Assembly: GCA_017302015.1 (NCBI GenBank)
Contig: JAFLEE010000021.1
Location: 1-64,000, forward strand
Origin: Spirochaetota bacterium
GTDB taxonomy: Bacteria > Spirochaetota > UBA12135 > COTS27 > JAFLEE01
Direction: 5' to 3'
DNA length: 64,000 nucleotides
Shown: in pieces, positions 16,818 to 26,223 of the stretch
Layout of the letters: each line of letters begins with the position of its first letter
Position numbering within the stretch: position 1 is the first letter of the stretch
Notes under the pieces: generated by a model
The model's database searches: none
Seen by the model: the letters and a program-made list of their open reading frames with translations, nothing else
What the model was told of the DNA's origin: nothing
Made by a program: the position numbers and the translations under genes

Positions 16818-17558
16818 ATGATTCAGGTCATTCAACGCGCTGCGACTCTTTTGGACTCCTTTGAGAGTGACCCCATGGCCGCCCGTACGATGTCTGAACT
16901 TGCGAAATTGATCGAAGTGGAACCACCGACCTGTGCGAATATCGTAAAAACGATGGTCGATTTGGGGTATCTCGAGCCCCTACCCTTGAAAAAAGGCTAT
17001 CGTTTAGGGCCAACTTTATGGCGGCTGACTTCGAATGGACCGTACATGAAGCATATCGTCGATAAGGCGGCTCCCTACGTTCATGAGGCCGCTGAAAAAC
17101 TCCGGGAATCCTGCGTTTTATCGATTCTTGAGGGGCCGAGGCGGGTCAAACTCATTAATGTCGATTCCAATCGCCTTCTGCGCCCCGATTCCGGGGGGAT
17201 GGTCGAGGGAAACGCTATCCGGTATGCCACTTCCCGGGTTCACCTAGCCCATATGGATGAATCCGAGCGCCGAGCCTGGGTTTCCCGTGCCGGTTGGCCG
17301 GGGGCTCTGTGGGACGGGATCGCCAGCGAATCCTCCCTCGAGGCGGCGTGCGCCCAGATCCGCGAGCAAGGCTTCGCAGAGGCCACCAATGCGGATGAAG
17401 ATCTCGTGGGCCTCGCTTGGGCCGTTTTCCAACACGGCAAGGTGGCGGCGGCTTTCGGCATCTTTCTCCCGGAATCCCGCTTCCGCGAACCGCAGCGCAG
17501 CGAACTCGTCCTCGCCGGAAGCGCGCTGGCCCGAAAGATCACCCAAGCCCTCGGATAA
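16818..17558 (+). CDS. IclR-family transcriptional regulator
   Basis: Winged-helix HTH at the N-terminus (about residues 4-65: VIQRAATLLDSFES, TMSELAKLIEVEPPTCANIV, GYLEPLPLKKGYRLGP) followed by an IclR effector-binding domain (about 80-246) with AAPYVHEAAEKLRESCVLSI. At 246 residues it is typical. It probably senses a sugar-acid intermediate and controls the downstream genes, since the RraA-like gene begins 20 bp after its stop. The first ~250 bp are lower in GC than the rest of the gene. It is placed immediately behind a consensus promoter, so it may need to repress strongly. Confidence 0.85.
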   Translation: MIQVIQRAATLLDSFESDPMAARTMSELAKLIEVEPPTCANIVKTMVDLGYLEPLPLKKGYRLGPTLWRLTSNGPYMKHIVDKAAPYVHEAAEKLRESCVLSILEGPRRVKLINVDSNRLLRPDSGGMVEGNAIRYATSRVHLAHMDESERRAWVSRAGWPGALWDGIASESSLEAACAQIREQGFAEATNADEDLVGLAWAVFQHGKVAAAFGIFLPESRFREPQRSELVLAGSALARKITQALG

Positions 17559-17578
17559 GCAAAAAAAAGGAGCCCCCC

Positions 17579-18289
17579 ATGAACGACGCCGAACTCGCCA
17601 AAGCCTACGATTACGGGATGCCGCTAGCGGAGCTGCGCCAGCGCTACCTCAAACTCTATTCGGGCCTCGTCTATGACGTGCTCGACGAGATGAAATTGCC
17701 CTACCAGGCGCTGGCCAACGACGTGAAGCCCATCGAACTGGACTGGATGGTCGCCGGGGCCGCCTATACCGTGAAGATGGAGTCGCGCCCGGATGTCGAC
17801 ACCAAACTGCGCGAGTACCGCCTCAAGATGCTCGACCACATGAAGCCGGGCATGGTGGAGATCCGCGACTGTTCCCACGACGAGCAGGCGGCCCATTTCG
17901 GGGAACTCAACGCCAATATCATCCGGGCCAAGGGCTGCGTGGGCGCCGTCGTCGACGGCGGCAGCCGCGACAGCCGCTTCATCCGCGAGATGGGCTTCCC
18001 CGTGTTCTGCCGCTACCGCAACCCGGTGGAGGCCCTGGGGCGGGCGGTGGTCACCCGGGTCCTCTGCGATATCCACATGCGCGGGGCGCTCTCCACCGGC
18101 GTCCTGGTGCGGCCCTGGGACTTCATCTTCGGCGACCTCGACGGCGTCATCATCATCCCCCGCGAGATCGCCAAGAAGGTGCTCGAGCAATGCGAGCACG
18201 AGTTCGCCAAGGAGAGCGAGAGCCGCGAACTCTACCGCGACCCGAGCCTCTCGCCCCTCGACATCTACAAGAAACTCGGAAAACTCTAA
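17579..18289 (+). CDS. RraA-family protein, possible pyruvate aldolase/decarboxylase
   Basis: The family includes 4-hydroxy-4-methyl-2-oxoglutarate aldolase, oxaloacetate decarboxylases and the RNase E inhibitor RraA. Seen: GCVGAVVDGGSRDSRFIREM, with the conserved Arg-Asp metal/pyruvate-site pair, and GDLDGVIIIP. The acidic residue that follows the RD pair two residues later in known aldolases is Phe here, so the activity is uncertain. 236 residues, with an N-terminal extension of about 40 relative to RraA. The start ATG 17579 has GGAGCCCCCC upstream. It lies between the IclR gene and a glucarate-dehydratase-like gene, which makes a role in cleaving a keto-deoxy-aldarate the best contextual guess. 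Confidence 0.75.
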   Translation: MNDAELAKAYDYGMPLAELRQRYLKLYSGLVYDVLDEMKLPYQALANDVKPIELDWMVAGAAYTVKMESRPDVDTKLREYRLKMLDHMKPGMVEIRDCSHDEQAAHFGELNANIIRAKGCVGAVVDGGSRDSRFIREMGFPVFCRYRNPVEALGRAVVTRVLCDIHMRGALSTGVLVRPWDFIFGDLDGVIIIPREIAKKVLEQCEHEFAKESESRELYRDPSLSPLDIYKKLGKL

Positions 18290-18308
18290 GAAGCCCCCGG
18301 AGCGCCCC

Positions 18309-19499
18309 ATGAAAATCACCGACATCAAGACCCGCGTCGTCGCCATCCCCCTCAACTCCAAGCTCCGCCACAATACCGGGGTGCACCCCGGCTATTTCCT
18401 GCGCACGATCCTCGAGGTCCAGACCGACGAGGGCGTCGTCGGCCTCGGCGAGGTCGGCGGCGGCGACCAGCGGGGCGCCATCGAGAAGATCAAAAGCCGC
18501 GTCATCGGGCAGGACCCCTTCCACCTGGAGGAGATCAAACTCCGCGCACTGCGCGCCATCTACTACCTCTCCAACTCCCGCATCTACGGCGCCATCGAGA
18601 TGGCCTGCCTCGATATCCAGGGGAAGATCCTGAACCGGCCCATGTCCGACCTCCTGGGCGGGCGGGTGCGCGACCGCGTGCCGTTCATCGCCTACCTCTT
18701 CTGGCGCTACGATCGGCCGAAGGGGGGGGATGATACCACCCCGATGGATATCGCCCAGCACACGAAGGAACTCTCGGACCAGTACGGGTTCCGCGCCATG
18801 AAACTCAAGGCCGGCGTCATGGAGCCCAAGGTCGAACTGCAGGCCATGCGCGAGACGCGCAAACTCATGGGCGACGACTACGGCCTGCGCATCGACCCCA
18901 ACGGCGTCTGGAGCCGCGAGACCGCCGTGCGCATGGCGAAGGCCCTGGAGGAACTCGACCTCGAGTACCTGGAAGACCCCTGCTGGGGCCTCACCGGCAT
19001 GCAGGCCGTGCGCGAGAAGACCTCGATCTGCCTCGCCACGAACATGTACCCCAACAAATTCGACGACCTCGGGCCCGCGATCAAGATGAACAGCATCGAC
19101 ATCATCCTCACCGACCTCCACTATTGGGAGGGCCCCATGGGCGTGAAGAAACTGGAGGCGGTGTGCAATACCTTCGGCCTCGGCGTGGCGATGCACTCGG
19201 GGGCCGAGTTCGGCGTGGAACTCGCGGCCATGGTGCACACGGCCAGCACCATCCCCTCCATGCACTACGCCGGCGACGCCCATTACCACTACCTGGAGGA
19301 CGACATCATCCAGGGGGGCAAACTCAAGTACGTCGACGGCGGCATCGATGTGCCCAAGGGGCCCGGCCTGGGCGTGAAACTCGACGAAGACAAGATGGCC
19401 TTCTATGGCAAGTACTACGAGAAGATGGGCGATTATTACGCCCGCTTCCACCGCGACGACCGCCAGCCCGATTGGCGGCCCATGGTCGGGGGGATCTAA
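18309..19499 (+). CDS. Enolase-superfamily aldarate dehydratase (glucarate-dehydratase-like)
   Basis: Removes water from a sugar diacid to give a keto-deoxy acid. The catalytic layout fits glucarate dehydratase: KxK at Lys165/Lys167 (AMKLKAG), metal ligands Asp196 and Asn198 (RIDPNGVWS), Glu222 (YLEDPC), Asn245 (ATNMY), Asp269 (LTDLHYWEG) and base His296 (MHSGAEFGVELAAM). The capping domain lies at residues 1-120. 396 residues, slightly shorter than E. coli GudD. Glucarate, galactarate or another aldarate cannot be told apart by eye. It follows the RraA-like gene by 19 bp and lies two genes before an SDR that could supply the aldarate from a uronate. Confidence 0.83.
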   Translation: MKITDIKTRVVAIPLNSKLRHNTGVHPGYFLRTILEVQTDEGVVGLGEVGGGDQRGAIEKIKSRVIGQDPFHLEEIKLRALRAIYYLSNSRIYGAIEMACLDIQGKILNRPMSDLLGGRVRDRVPFIAYLFWRYDRPKGGDDTTPMDIAQHTKELSDQYGFRAMKLKAGVMEPKVELQAMRETRKLMGDDYGLRIDPNGVWSRETAVRMAKALEELDLEYLEDPCWGLTGMQAVREKTSICLATNMYPNKFDDLGPAIKMNSIDIILTDLHYWEGPMGVKKLEAVCNTFGLGVAMHSGAEFGVELAAMVHTASTIPSMHYAGDAHYHYLEDDIIQGGKLKYVDGGIDVPKGPGLGVKLDEDKMAFYGKYYEKMGDYYARFHRDDRQPDWRPMVGGI

Positions 19500-19540
19500 A
19501 GCGCCCGGGCCATGCTGAACGAACCACCACGGAGCCTGCC

Positions 19541-20572
19541 ATGAGCCACGCCATCCAATTTCCGAGGAAAGACCTCCACCGAGGCATGACCTACGGTTTC
19601 TACGCCCGAAATGGCTATTTTAGTTCGGCGAAGGCGAAGGAAGACGTGGCGAAGATGGCGGACCTCGGCATCGAGTGGGTCTGCGTCGTGGCGACGGTGC
19701 TCCAGGAGACCTTCGCCAGTACCCGGATGTACCGGGATTTCAAGATGACCCCGGGCGATGACGAGATCCGCGACATCGTCGATGCGTTCCACCGCAGGGG
19801 GATGAAGGTCCAACTCCGCCCCATGCTCGAGTGCTGGGACGGCGCCCAGCGCATGCAGATCCGCTTCCCCAACGAGGTCGAGATCATGCCGGGGAAGCCC
19901 ATGAACCATTGGACCCTGTGGTTCGACAGCCTGGTGGAGCGCACGCTCCATTACGGGGCCCTGGCCACCCGCTCGGGGTGCGAGGTCTTCGGCCTCGACA
20001 GCGAACTCGATTTCACCGTCGGCCAGAACGCCCATTGGAAGCGGGTGGTGCAGGCCGCGCGCAGCGTTTTTTCGGGCCACCTGACCACCGGCCATACGAA
20101 CGCCGTGGATTTCCTCGCGGAACTCGCCAAGCCCGACCATTGGTTCTACGACCTCGATTCCCTGGGCACCAGTTTCTATACCCCGGTGGCGGACAAGGCC
20201 GGCGCGACCGCCGATGAGATGCGCGCGAAATTGAAGGGGCCCCTGGAGCATTTCCGCAAGATCGCCGAACGCTACGGGAAGCCCTTCTATTTCGCCGAAT
20301 GCGGCTGCTGCTCCTCCGCGGGGGCGACGCAGAAACCGTGGTTCTGGGGCACCCCGGGCGGCTACGACGGGGAGGAGCAGGCGCGCTTCCTGGAGGCGGT
20401 GCTCGATACCTTCTGGGCGGAGCCGTGGTGGATGGGGATGTACTGGTGGAAATGGGACGAGCAGAACCACCGTCCCCAATTCAAGGACGACCCCCGGGGC
20501 GACAAGGGCTTCACCCTCGACGGGAAGCCCGCGGCCCAGGTCATGAAGCGCTGGTATGCGAAGGACCGCTAG
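19541..20572 (+). CDS. GH113-like glycoside hydrolase (cytoplasmic)
   Basis: A (beta/alpha)8 enzyme resembling GH113 beta-mannanases and related hydrolases. Supporting segments: GMTYGFYARNGYFSS at strand 1, WVCVVATVLQETFAS, VQLRPMLECWDG, GLDSELDFT with candidate acid/base Glu155, YFAECGCCS with candidate nucleophile Glu253, and GMYWWKWDEQN near the end. No signal peptide, so the substrate would be an imported oligosaccharide. 343 residues. ATG 19541 follows the enolase gene by 41 bp. The substrate is unknown; the uronate-type neighbours suggest a uronic-acid-containing glycan. Confidence 0.72.
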   Translation: MSHAIQFPRKDLHRGMTYGFYARNGYFSSAKAKEDVAKMADLGIEWVCVVATVLQETFASTRMYRDFKMTPGDDEIRDIVDAFHRRGMKVQLRPMLECWDGAQRMQIRFPNEVEIMPGKPMNHWTLWFDSLVERTLHYGALATRSGCEVFGLDSELDFTVGQNAHWKRVVQAARSVFSGHLTTGHTNAVDFLAELAKPDHWFYDLDSLGTSFYTPVADKAGATADEMRAKLKGPLEHFRKIAERYGKPFYFAECGCCSSAGATQKPWFWGTPGGYDGEEQARFLEAVLDTFWAEPWWMGMYWWKWDEQNHRPQFKDDPRGDKGFTLDGKPAAQVMKRWYAKDR

Positions 20573-20585
20573 GTCCGCGGAGAGA

Positions 20586-21338
20586 ATGATGGAAAAAAAG
20601 TTCGCCGGAAAGACCATCCTCGTCACGGGAGCCACGGGCGGCATCGGCCGCGCGACCTGCCTCGCCTTTGCCGCCCGCGGGGCCCGCGTGCTCGCCCATT
20701 ACCGCAGCGACGAGAAGGCGGCGAAATCCCTCGTCAAGGCCATGGGACGGTTCGGGAAGGGCCACGCGGCCCTCTTCGCCGACCTCGCGCGGCCCGATTC
20801 CATCGCGGAACTCTTCAAGGGCATCGGGAAACTGGATGTGCTCGTCAATAACGCCGGATACTGCCCCAAGAACGCCTTTCTCGACGTGCCCCTGGAAGAA
20901 CTCGAGCAGGTGATGAACGTGAACTTCCGCGCGCCGTTTCTGTGCTCGCAGGCGGCGGCGCGGCTCATGAAACGGGGCGCCGCCATCGTTTTCGTCGCCT
21001 CCATCGACGGCTTCCATCCCGGCCAGGGGCGCACCCATTACGGCGCCTCCAAGGCGGCGGAACTCAACCTCATGAGGAACGTCGCCCTCGAATTGGCCCC
21101 GCGCGGCATTCGGGTGAACGCGGTCGCCCCGGGGGCCGTCGATACGCCGATGATCAGCCGGGTCAAGGCCGACCGCAAACGCGAGGCCGCGGTGCTCGCG
21201 GGAATTCCCCAGGGGCGCTTCGGGAACCCGTCGGAAATCGCCGAGGCGGTCTGTTTCCTCGCCGAGGCGGGTTGCGCCTACGCCACGGGAGCCACCCTCA
21301 CGGTGGACGGCGGACTGACCCTGGTGCGGGGCTATTAG
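20586..21338 (+). CDS. Short-chain dehydrogenase/reductase
   Basis: Classical SDR with NAD(P)-binding TGATGGIG (residues 14-21), VLVNNAG (86-91) and catalytic Ser139, Tyr152 and Lys156 (HYGASKAAE), plus the SDR end PGAVDTP and TGATLTVDGG. 251 residues from the ATG at 20586. An adjacent in-frame ATG at 20589 is equally possible. It looks FabG-like, but its place next to a glucarate-dehydratase-like enzyme fits a sugar or uronate dehydrogenase. Start 13 bp after the GH113-like stop, so it is the same operon. Confidence 0.85.
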   Translation: MMEKKFAGKTILVTGATGGIGRATCLAFAARGARVLAHYRSDEKAAKSLVKAMGRFGKGHAALFADLARPDSIAELFKGIGKLDVLVNNAGYCPKNAFLDVPLEELEQVMNVNFRAPFLCSQAAARLMKRGAAIVFVASIDGFHPGQGRTHYGASKAAELNLMRNVALELAPRGIRVNAVAPGAVDTPMISRVKADRKREAAVLAGIPQGRFGNPSEIAEAVCFLAEAGCAYATGATLTVDGGLTLVRGY

Positions 21339-21418
21339 CCAGCCATCCCATCGGGCGACACGGGTCTAAAGAAAGCGATTTTTTCCATCGATTCCGACAA
21401 ACGGAGAGTGAGTTCCCC

Positions 21419-22792
21419 ATGAATCGAAACCTGCCTGCGCTCAGGGTGAGCCCAAAAGACGGCCGTTATCTCGAGACCGAGGACGGAACTCCGTTCATCC
21501 CCATCGGGCTCAATCTCTGCTTCCCCCGGTTCGTGGAGGACGAGGGGGAGATCCTGGGGAAAATGAAGAAATGGATGGGATCCCTCGCCGCCCATGGGGG
21601 GAACTTCTTCAGGCTCTGGCTCAGCCACCCGGCCTTCGATGTGGAATGCGTCCAGAGCGGGGTCTACGAGGAAGGGAAGGCGCGGCGCATCGACGCGGTG
21701 TTCGCCATGGCGGCCGAGGCCGGCCTCTACGTGAACGTTTGCCTCGAGCATTTCCGGAGCCTAGACACCCCTCCCCCCGCATTTCCCGGGGCCGCGTCGT
21801 TCGGGAAGCCGCTCCACCACCGGAAAAATGGCGGCGCCGCGGAAACCATGACCGAGTTCTGGCGCGGGGCGGAAAGCCGCTCGCGGTTCAAGAAAAAGAT
21901 CGCCTGGATGGCGGCCCGATGGGGCGCCCTCAAGCACGTGGCCGTCTGGGAATTATGGAACGAGGTCAACGCGGTGGAGGGCGAGGGCTACGAAGCCTGG
22001 ACCGTGGAGATGCTCGCGGAACTGAAGCGGTGCTTCCCGCAGCGCATCACCATGCAGAGCCTCGGGGGATGGGAGACCCTCCGCGAGAAGGATACCTACG
22101 CGCGGTTCCTCCCCATGGCGCACAACGATCTCTCGGTGGTGCACCGCTACCTCAACGAGGGGGGCGACCGCGAGGTCGCCGGAGGCCCCATCGATGTGCT
22201 CGCGGCGGGCGCCGTGCGCGACGCCCGGTCCTTGGGCACGACCCGGCCCATCCTCCACGGGGAGGGCGGGGCGGTGGAACCCCACCACGCCGCGCGATTC
22301 CGCCATTACGAGGCGGACCGGGATGGGGCGATCCTCCATGACGTCCTTTTCGCCCCCTTCTTCGCGGGGGCGGCGGGTTCGGGCCAAATCTGGCACTGGG
22401 ATTTTTATGTGGATAGCCTCAGTCTCTGGCCTCATTTCGCCCGTTTCGCCGAGGCGATCAAAGGCGTGGATCCCCTCGAGGAGCGGTTCGAACCCCGCTT
22501 CGTCGAGACGGCAACGCTTCGCATCCACGGCCTGTTGGGCAAGAAGACGGCGCTCCTCTGGCTAAGGGACCCTGCCAATGATTGGCGCACCGAATTCGAA
22601 AAGAAAATTGCCCCCGCGGTATTGGCGGGGGTCGAAATCGACCTCGCCGCCCTGGGTTTGAGCGGCGGGGCGAAAGCGGCAGAATGCTACGACCCGTGGA
22701 AACATGTGTGGACGGCTTCCGATAAAGTTCCGGAAAAGAACCTGCGATTGCCCTCCTTCCAGCGTTCGCTTGTGGTGCGCATTGCGCGCTAA
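21419..22792 (+). CDS. GH5-like (clan GH-A) glycoside hydrolase
   Basis: A TIM-barrel hydrolase without a signal peptide. The pattern is typical of clan A: FIPIGLNLCF at strand 1, GGNFFRLWLSHPAF at strand 2, VAVWELWNEVNA with acid/base Glu182, and ILHGEGGAVEP with nucleophile Glu282. The C-terminal ~130 residues form a small beta-rich domain ending SFQRSLVVRIAR. 457 residues. An 80-bp gap separates it from the SDR. The family number (GH5 or a close relative) needs a profile search. Cytoplasmic location suggests processing of imported oligosaccharides. Confidence 0.72.
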   Translation: MNRNLPALRVSPKDGRYLETEDGTPFIPIGLNLCFPRFVEDEGEILGKMKKWMGSLAAHGGNFFRLWLSHPAFDVECVQSGVYEEGKARRIDAVFAMAAEAGLYVNVCLEHFRSLDTPPPAFPGAASFGKPLHHRKNGGAAETMTEFWRGAESRSRFKKKIAWMAARWGALKHVAVWELWNEVNAVEGEGYEAWTVEMLAELKRCFPQRITMQSLGGWETLREKDTYARFLPMAHNDLSVVHRYLNEGGDREVAGGPIDVLAAGAVRDARSLGTTRPILHGEGGAVEPHHAARFRHYEADRDGAILHDVLFAPFFAGAAGSGQIWHWDFYVDSLSLWPHFARFAEAIKGVDPLEERFEPRFVETATLRIHGLLGKKTALLWLRDPANDWRTEFEKKIAPAVLAGVEIDLAALGLSGGAKAAECYDPWKHVWTASDKVPEKNLRLPSFQRSLVVRIAR

Positions 22793-22822
22793 GTTCTAAT
22801 AACACTTCGGGGAATAAATGCA

Positions 22823-25800
22823 ATGAAACGGTTGAAGCAGACGATTCTGGCGGGAAGCCTCATGGCGGCTTACGTGTTTGCCGACTCCTCCGCGCCCTAT
22901 CTGCCGCGGGTGACCAACCTCTATTATGGCGAAACTCTGGGGACCTTCCGGGCCGATGAGGGCACCCTGGAACTGCGGCTCGACATGAAGCGTCCGCCCC
23001 AGGACCTCGGCGTGGGTTGGTCGTTCGTGTTTTCCATGGTGCCCGCCCAGAAACTGGGCGAGGCTTCGCGAAACCTCTTCGGCCTATTCATCCCGCCGCG
23101 GCCCGAGAAGGGGCTTCGCGTCATTTTTCGGGATGGGATGAAGACGCGCTACCTCTCGGATGAGGGATTCACCTGGAGTCCGGGCCAGCCGTTCCTCCTC
23201 TCGGTCTCCTGGGGCAGGGCGCTTCGCTTGGCCCGCAATGGGGCGCCCGTGGCCGAACTCCGGGAGGCCTTCGCTTTTCCCGAGAACCTCATCCCGCCCT
23301 ATTTCCTCGTCGATGCGGGGGACCATTGGCGGGTGCAGGCCCTTCGCCTGTCCACCCGTGAATTATCCCCGTCCGAGCTCTGGAAAGATGTTAGGGAGGA
23401 TTTCCGCCCCGAGCGGGATACGGCCCTCCTCGTCACCCGCGGGATGACCGCGACGGCGAGGTCTTCCACCCCATGGCTCCTCGAGAAGGGATTTTGCCTG
23501 GTGAAGCCCCTCTGGAACGAACGATATTCCATCCTCGACACCGACGATGAACCGTTTTATCCGCTCCTCGCGGTCAATTACGGGGAAAAGGCCCGGGGAG
23601 CCCAATTGAAATTGGGCGTGAGGAAGGTCGACGGCGGAGTCGTTCTCAGTCGGGAGTACCCGATTACGATTCCCCCGGGGGGCAAGCCCGCCTTCATCAA
23701 GGTTCCCATGCCGGAACTGAAGGGCCGCGGCTTTTACACCTTGCTGTCAGACCTGTCGATTCCATCCGAAAAGCCCCTCCAGTATAAGAGCACCCTCGCG
23801 GTGTTCCCGGCCCGAAAGGCGGGGGAGGCGGAAGGTGCGCTCGTGAAGTACCTCTGCCAGCATTACGAGGAACAATTCGCCTTGGAGGCCTATCGAAAAC
23901 CCGATTTCAGGGCCCTGCGCGTCGGGGGGCGCAACCCCTTCATGTGGCCGCGGGTAGAACCCGCCCAAGGGGACTGGGATTGGAGCCTGGCCGATGAGGT
24001 CGTCGCGGGAGCCCAGAAAAATGGCATCGAGATCCTCGGCATCCTGGGCAATACGCCCCTTTGGGCGGGCACGGATCCCGGCTTTCTCCCCAAGAACGGC
24101 TACCATGCCCATGCGCCCCGAAGCGCCGTAGAGTTCGGCCATTATGTCGGGGAAGTGGCGGCCCGCTACAAGGGCCGCGTGGCCTATTGGGAGATCTGGA
24201 ACGAAGTGGACTGGCACCCGCCCGCGCCCCCCTTCTCCTTCACCGGCAGCACGGCGGATTATCGGGAACTCCTCAAGGCGGCCTACGGCGCGGCGAAAAA
24301 AGCTGATCCTGCTTGCCAAGTGCTTATCAGCGGCTTTGGCCTCTTCGGCGACAAGAAAATGCCCGCAGATCTCTTCGGGATGGGCGCCGCCGATTCCTTC
24401 GACATCTTCAATTTCCACGCCTACGCCGGCGTGGCCGCCCTGGAGGGCCTTCAAAAACAGGTCGATCGGTTCAAGCCGGGCGCCCCGGTCTGGAACTCGG
24501 AGCATATGTGGCACGAGATGAACGGCGGGGAGAAGCGCCATTACTTGACCGTCGCCGCGCCCCTCTGGTTCCTCGAGAAGAAGGTCGCCCGCTATTTCTA
24601 TATGGGCATGGCCGAGTACTATATGGACCGCACGACCCTCTCCCCGGCCACGGAGTATTGGGTGCTGGGATTCTTCCAGAGCCGGCTTCGGAGCTGCGAG
24701 CGTTTCGAGGGGCTCCTCGCCTTCCCGGGCGATTCGGATTATTCGGTGAAGCACGTCCTGCGGGGGGCGGATCAAAGTTACCTCACCATCCTCGGGACCG
24801 AATTGGGGGAGCATGAGGTGACCCTGGGGAACGAGATCCTCTCGGCAGACGACCTCTACGGCACGCCGATGGCCCCCCTCTCTAACCGGGTGCTCCTGAT
24901 CTCCAACCTCGTCTACTTGCGCACCCGCGAACCCTTGGTCGTGCGAAAATCCGTCGCCATGGGATCGGTGCGCCTCTTCGCCAACGGCGGATTCGAGGAG
25001 GTCGCGGGGGATATCGCCGCGGGCGGCCTCGGGGCCGGAAGGGCCCTGGGCTGGACCCTGCGCGAGACGGTGAAGGATCCCGCCGGCAAGATCGGGCTCG
25101 ATCTGGCGGCCCGCAGCGGGAAGTACGCCTTGCGCGTGGCGACCAGCGGCCAGGGATCGGTCTATGCCTTCCAGGATATCCGGCTCCCCTCCACGGGAAC
25201 CTATACCCTCTCGGCCCATTTCCGTAGCGGAGAGGGCACGTCCACGGCCATTCCCTTCGTCCGATTTTTCGACCGCTCGGCGAACCTGCTCCCGGAAAAA
25301 TCCATGGAAGTGGCCCCGGGGAAGCGCTACCGCGAACTCCGCCTCCGCGTGACGGTCTCCAATATGCCCTCCCTGCCGTGCGCCCTCATCGTCGGCGCCC
25401 TGGGGGGCGAGGGGAGCCTGCTCATCGACGACCTCTATTTCGGGAAGGGAGAGGGCGTGCCGCGCACCGTCGACGAGAGCGCGGTGGATTTCGTAGACCT
25501 CACGCGCTTCGTCAACCAATCCTGGCGCGATGAGGAGGACGGCGACGGGAAGGGCGGCTTCGCCGACATGGGACACCAGAATTTTTCCCGTCTCGCCACC
25601 GGCCGTCGAATGGTCGGTGGGGGCGCGTTTCAACTCCTGCCGGATGAGGGGGGCGCCCGCGCCTCGTGCCTCGTTCTGGGGGGGAGCGTGCGACCTTCCT
25701 TTCCGATGACTGTTACTTCCATTCCCCTGCCGGCGAAGGCCCAAAGCCTCTCCTTCCTCCATACGGCCCTCTGGGTGAAGGCGGCGAAAGGGGAGGCCCT

Positions 25801-26074
25801 CGGGAAGGCGGTCATCTACTATAAGAACGGGAAGCGCGCGGAGCACGTCTTTGCGGCCAAGCAAAATATCGACGATTGGTTCATCCCCGCCGTAGACCCG
25901 GGAGTCCAGATCGCCGAAGCGGTGACCCTTCCCGATAATTCCCAGAGGGCCCTCTTCGCCTCCACCTGGAAGAATCCCGAGCCGGAAACCCCGCTGGATC
26001 GGATGGATCTTGTCTCGACCGGAAAGGCCGTTCTCGTTCTCATGGCCGTCACCTCGGAGCGCCCCGAGCCGTAA
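22823..26074 (+). CDS. Large secreted GH39-like glycosidase with beta-sandwich domains
   Basis: 1083 residues with a signal peptide (MKRLKQTILAGSLMAAYVFA, cleavage about residue 20). The N-terminal ~200 residues form a LamG/concanavalin-like beta-sandwich (GTLELRLDMKRP). A second beta domain follows to about 330. The TIM barrel (about 355-650) carries RVEPAQGDWDWS, VAYWEIWNEVDW with acid/base Glu461, and VWNSEHMWHE with nucleophile Glu560, as in GH39 and related clan-A families. The rest (650-1083) contains a CBM-like jelly roll (LPSTGTYTLSAHFRSGEG) and a final beta domain. It is the only clearly exported hydrolase of the cluster and probably attacks the polymer outside, feeding the cytoplasmic enzymes upstream. 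Confidence 0.72.
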   Translation: MKRLKQTILAGSLMAAYVFADSSAPYLPRVTNLYYGETLGTFRADEGTLELRLDMKRPPQDLGVGWSFVFSMVPAQKLGEASRNLFGLFIPPRPEKGLRVIFRDGMKTRYLSDEGFTWSPGQPFLLSVSWGRALRLARNGAPVAELREAFAFPENLIPPYFLVDAGDHWRVQALRLSTRELSPSELWKDVREDFRPERDTALLVTRGMTATARSSTPWLLEKGFCLVKPLWNERYSILDTDDEPFYPLLAVNYGEKARGAQLKLGVRKVDGGVVLSREYPITIPPGGKPAFIKVPMPELKGRGFYTLLSDLSIPSEKPLQYKSTLAVFPARKAGEAEGALVKYLCQHYEEQFALEAYRKPDFRALRVGGRNPFMWPRVEPAQGDWDWSLADEVVAGAQKNGIEILGILGNTPLWAGTDPGFLPKNGYHAHAPRSAVEFGHYVGEVAARYKGRVAYWEIWNEVDWHPPAPPFSFTGSTADYRELLKAAYGAAKKADPACQVLISGFGLFGDKKMPADLFGMGAADSFDIFNFHAYAGVAALEGLQKQVDRFKPGAPVWNSEHMWHEMNGGEKRHYLTVAAPLWFLEKKVARYFYMGMAEYYMDRTTLSPATEYWVLGFFQSRLRSCERFEGLLAFPGDSDYSVKHVLRGADQSYLTILGTELGEHEVTLGNEILSADDLYGTPMAPLSNRVLLISNLVYLRTREPLVVRKSVAMGSVRLFANGGFEEVAGDIAAGGLGAGRALGWTLRETVKDPAGKIGLDLAARSGKYALRVATSGQGSVYAFQDIRLPSTGTYTLSAHFRSGEGTSTAIPFVRFFDRSANLLPEKSMEVAPGKRYRELRLRVTVSNMPSLPCALIVGALGGEGSLLIDDLYFGKGEGVPRTVDESAVDFVDLTRFVNQSWRDEEDGDGKGGFADMGHQNFSRLATGRRMVGGGAFQLLPDEGGARASCLVLGGSVRPSFPMTVTSIPLPAKAQSLSFLHTALWVKAAKGEALGKAVIYYKNGKRAEHVFAAKQNIDDWFIPAVDPGVQIAEAVTLPDNSQRALFASTWKNPEPETPLDRMDLVSTGKAVLVLMAVTSERPEP

Positions 26075-26223
26075 TTCTCGCGACTCGGCATTCCAGTCCG
26101 GGCCGCGCCGGTTCATTCGCGCTTCGAGGGAAACGCGTTCTCATTTTCTAAGGATGAGACCGAATCGAACGAATGGCGTGCGAATAGGGCATTAGGACTC
26201 ACAGGCCCCGATAACGACTCCCC

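Noticed and set aside
23747-26116. 789-codon open frame antisense to the GH39-like gene
   Set aside because: Shadow frame; the opposite strand has signal peptide and catalytic residues.
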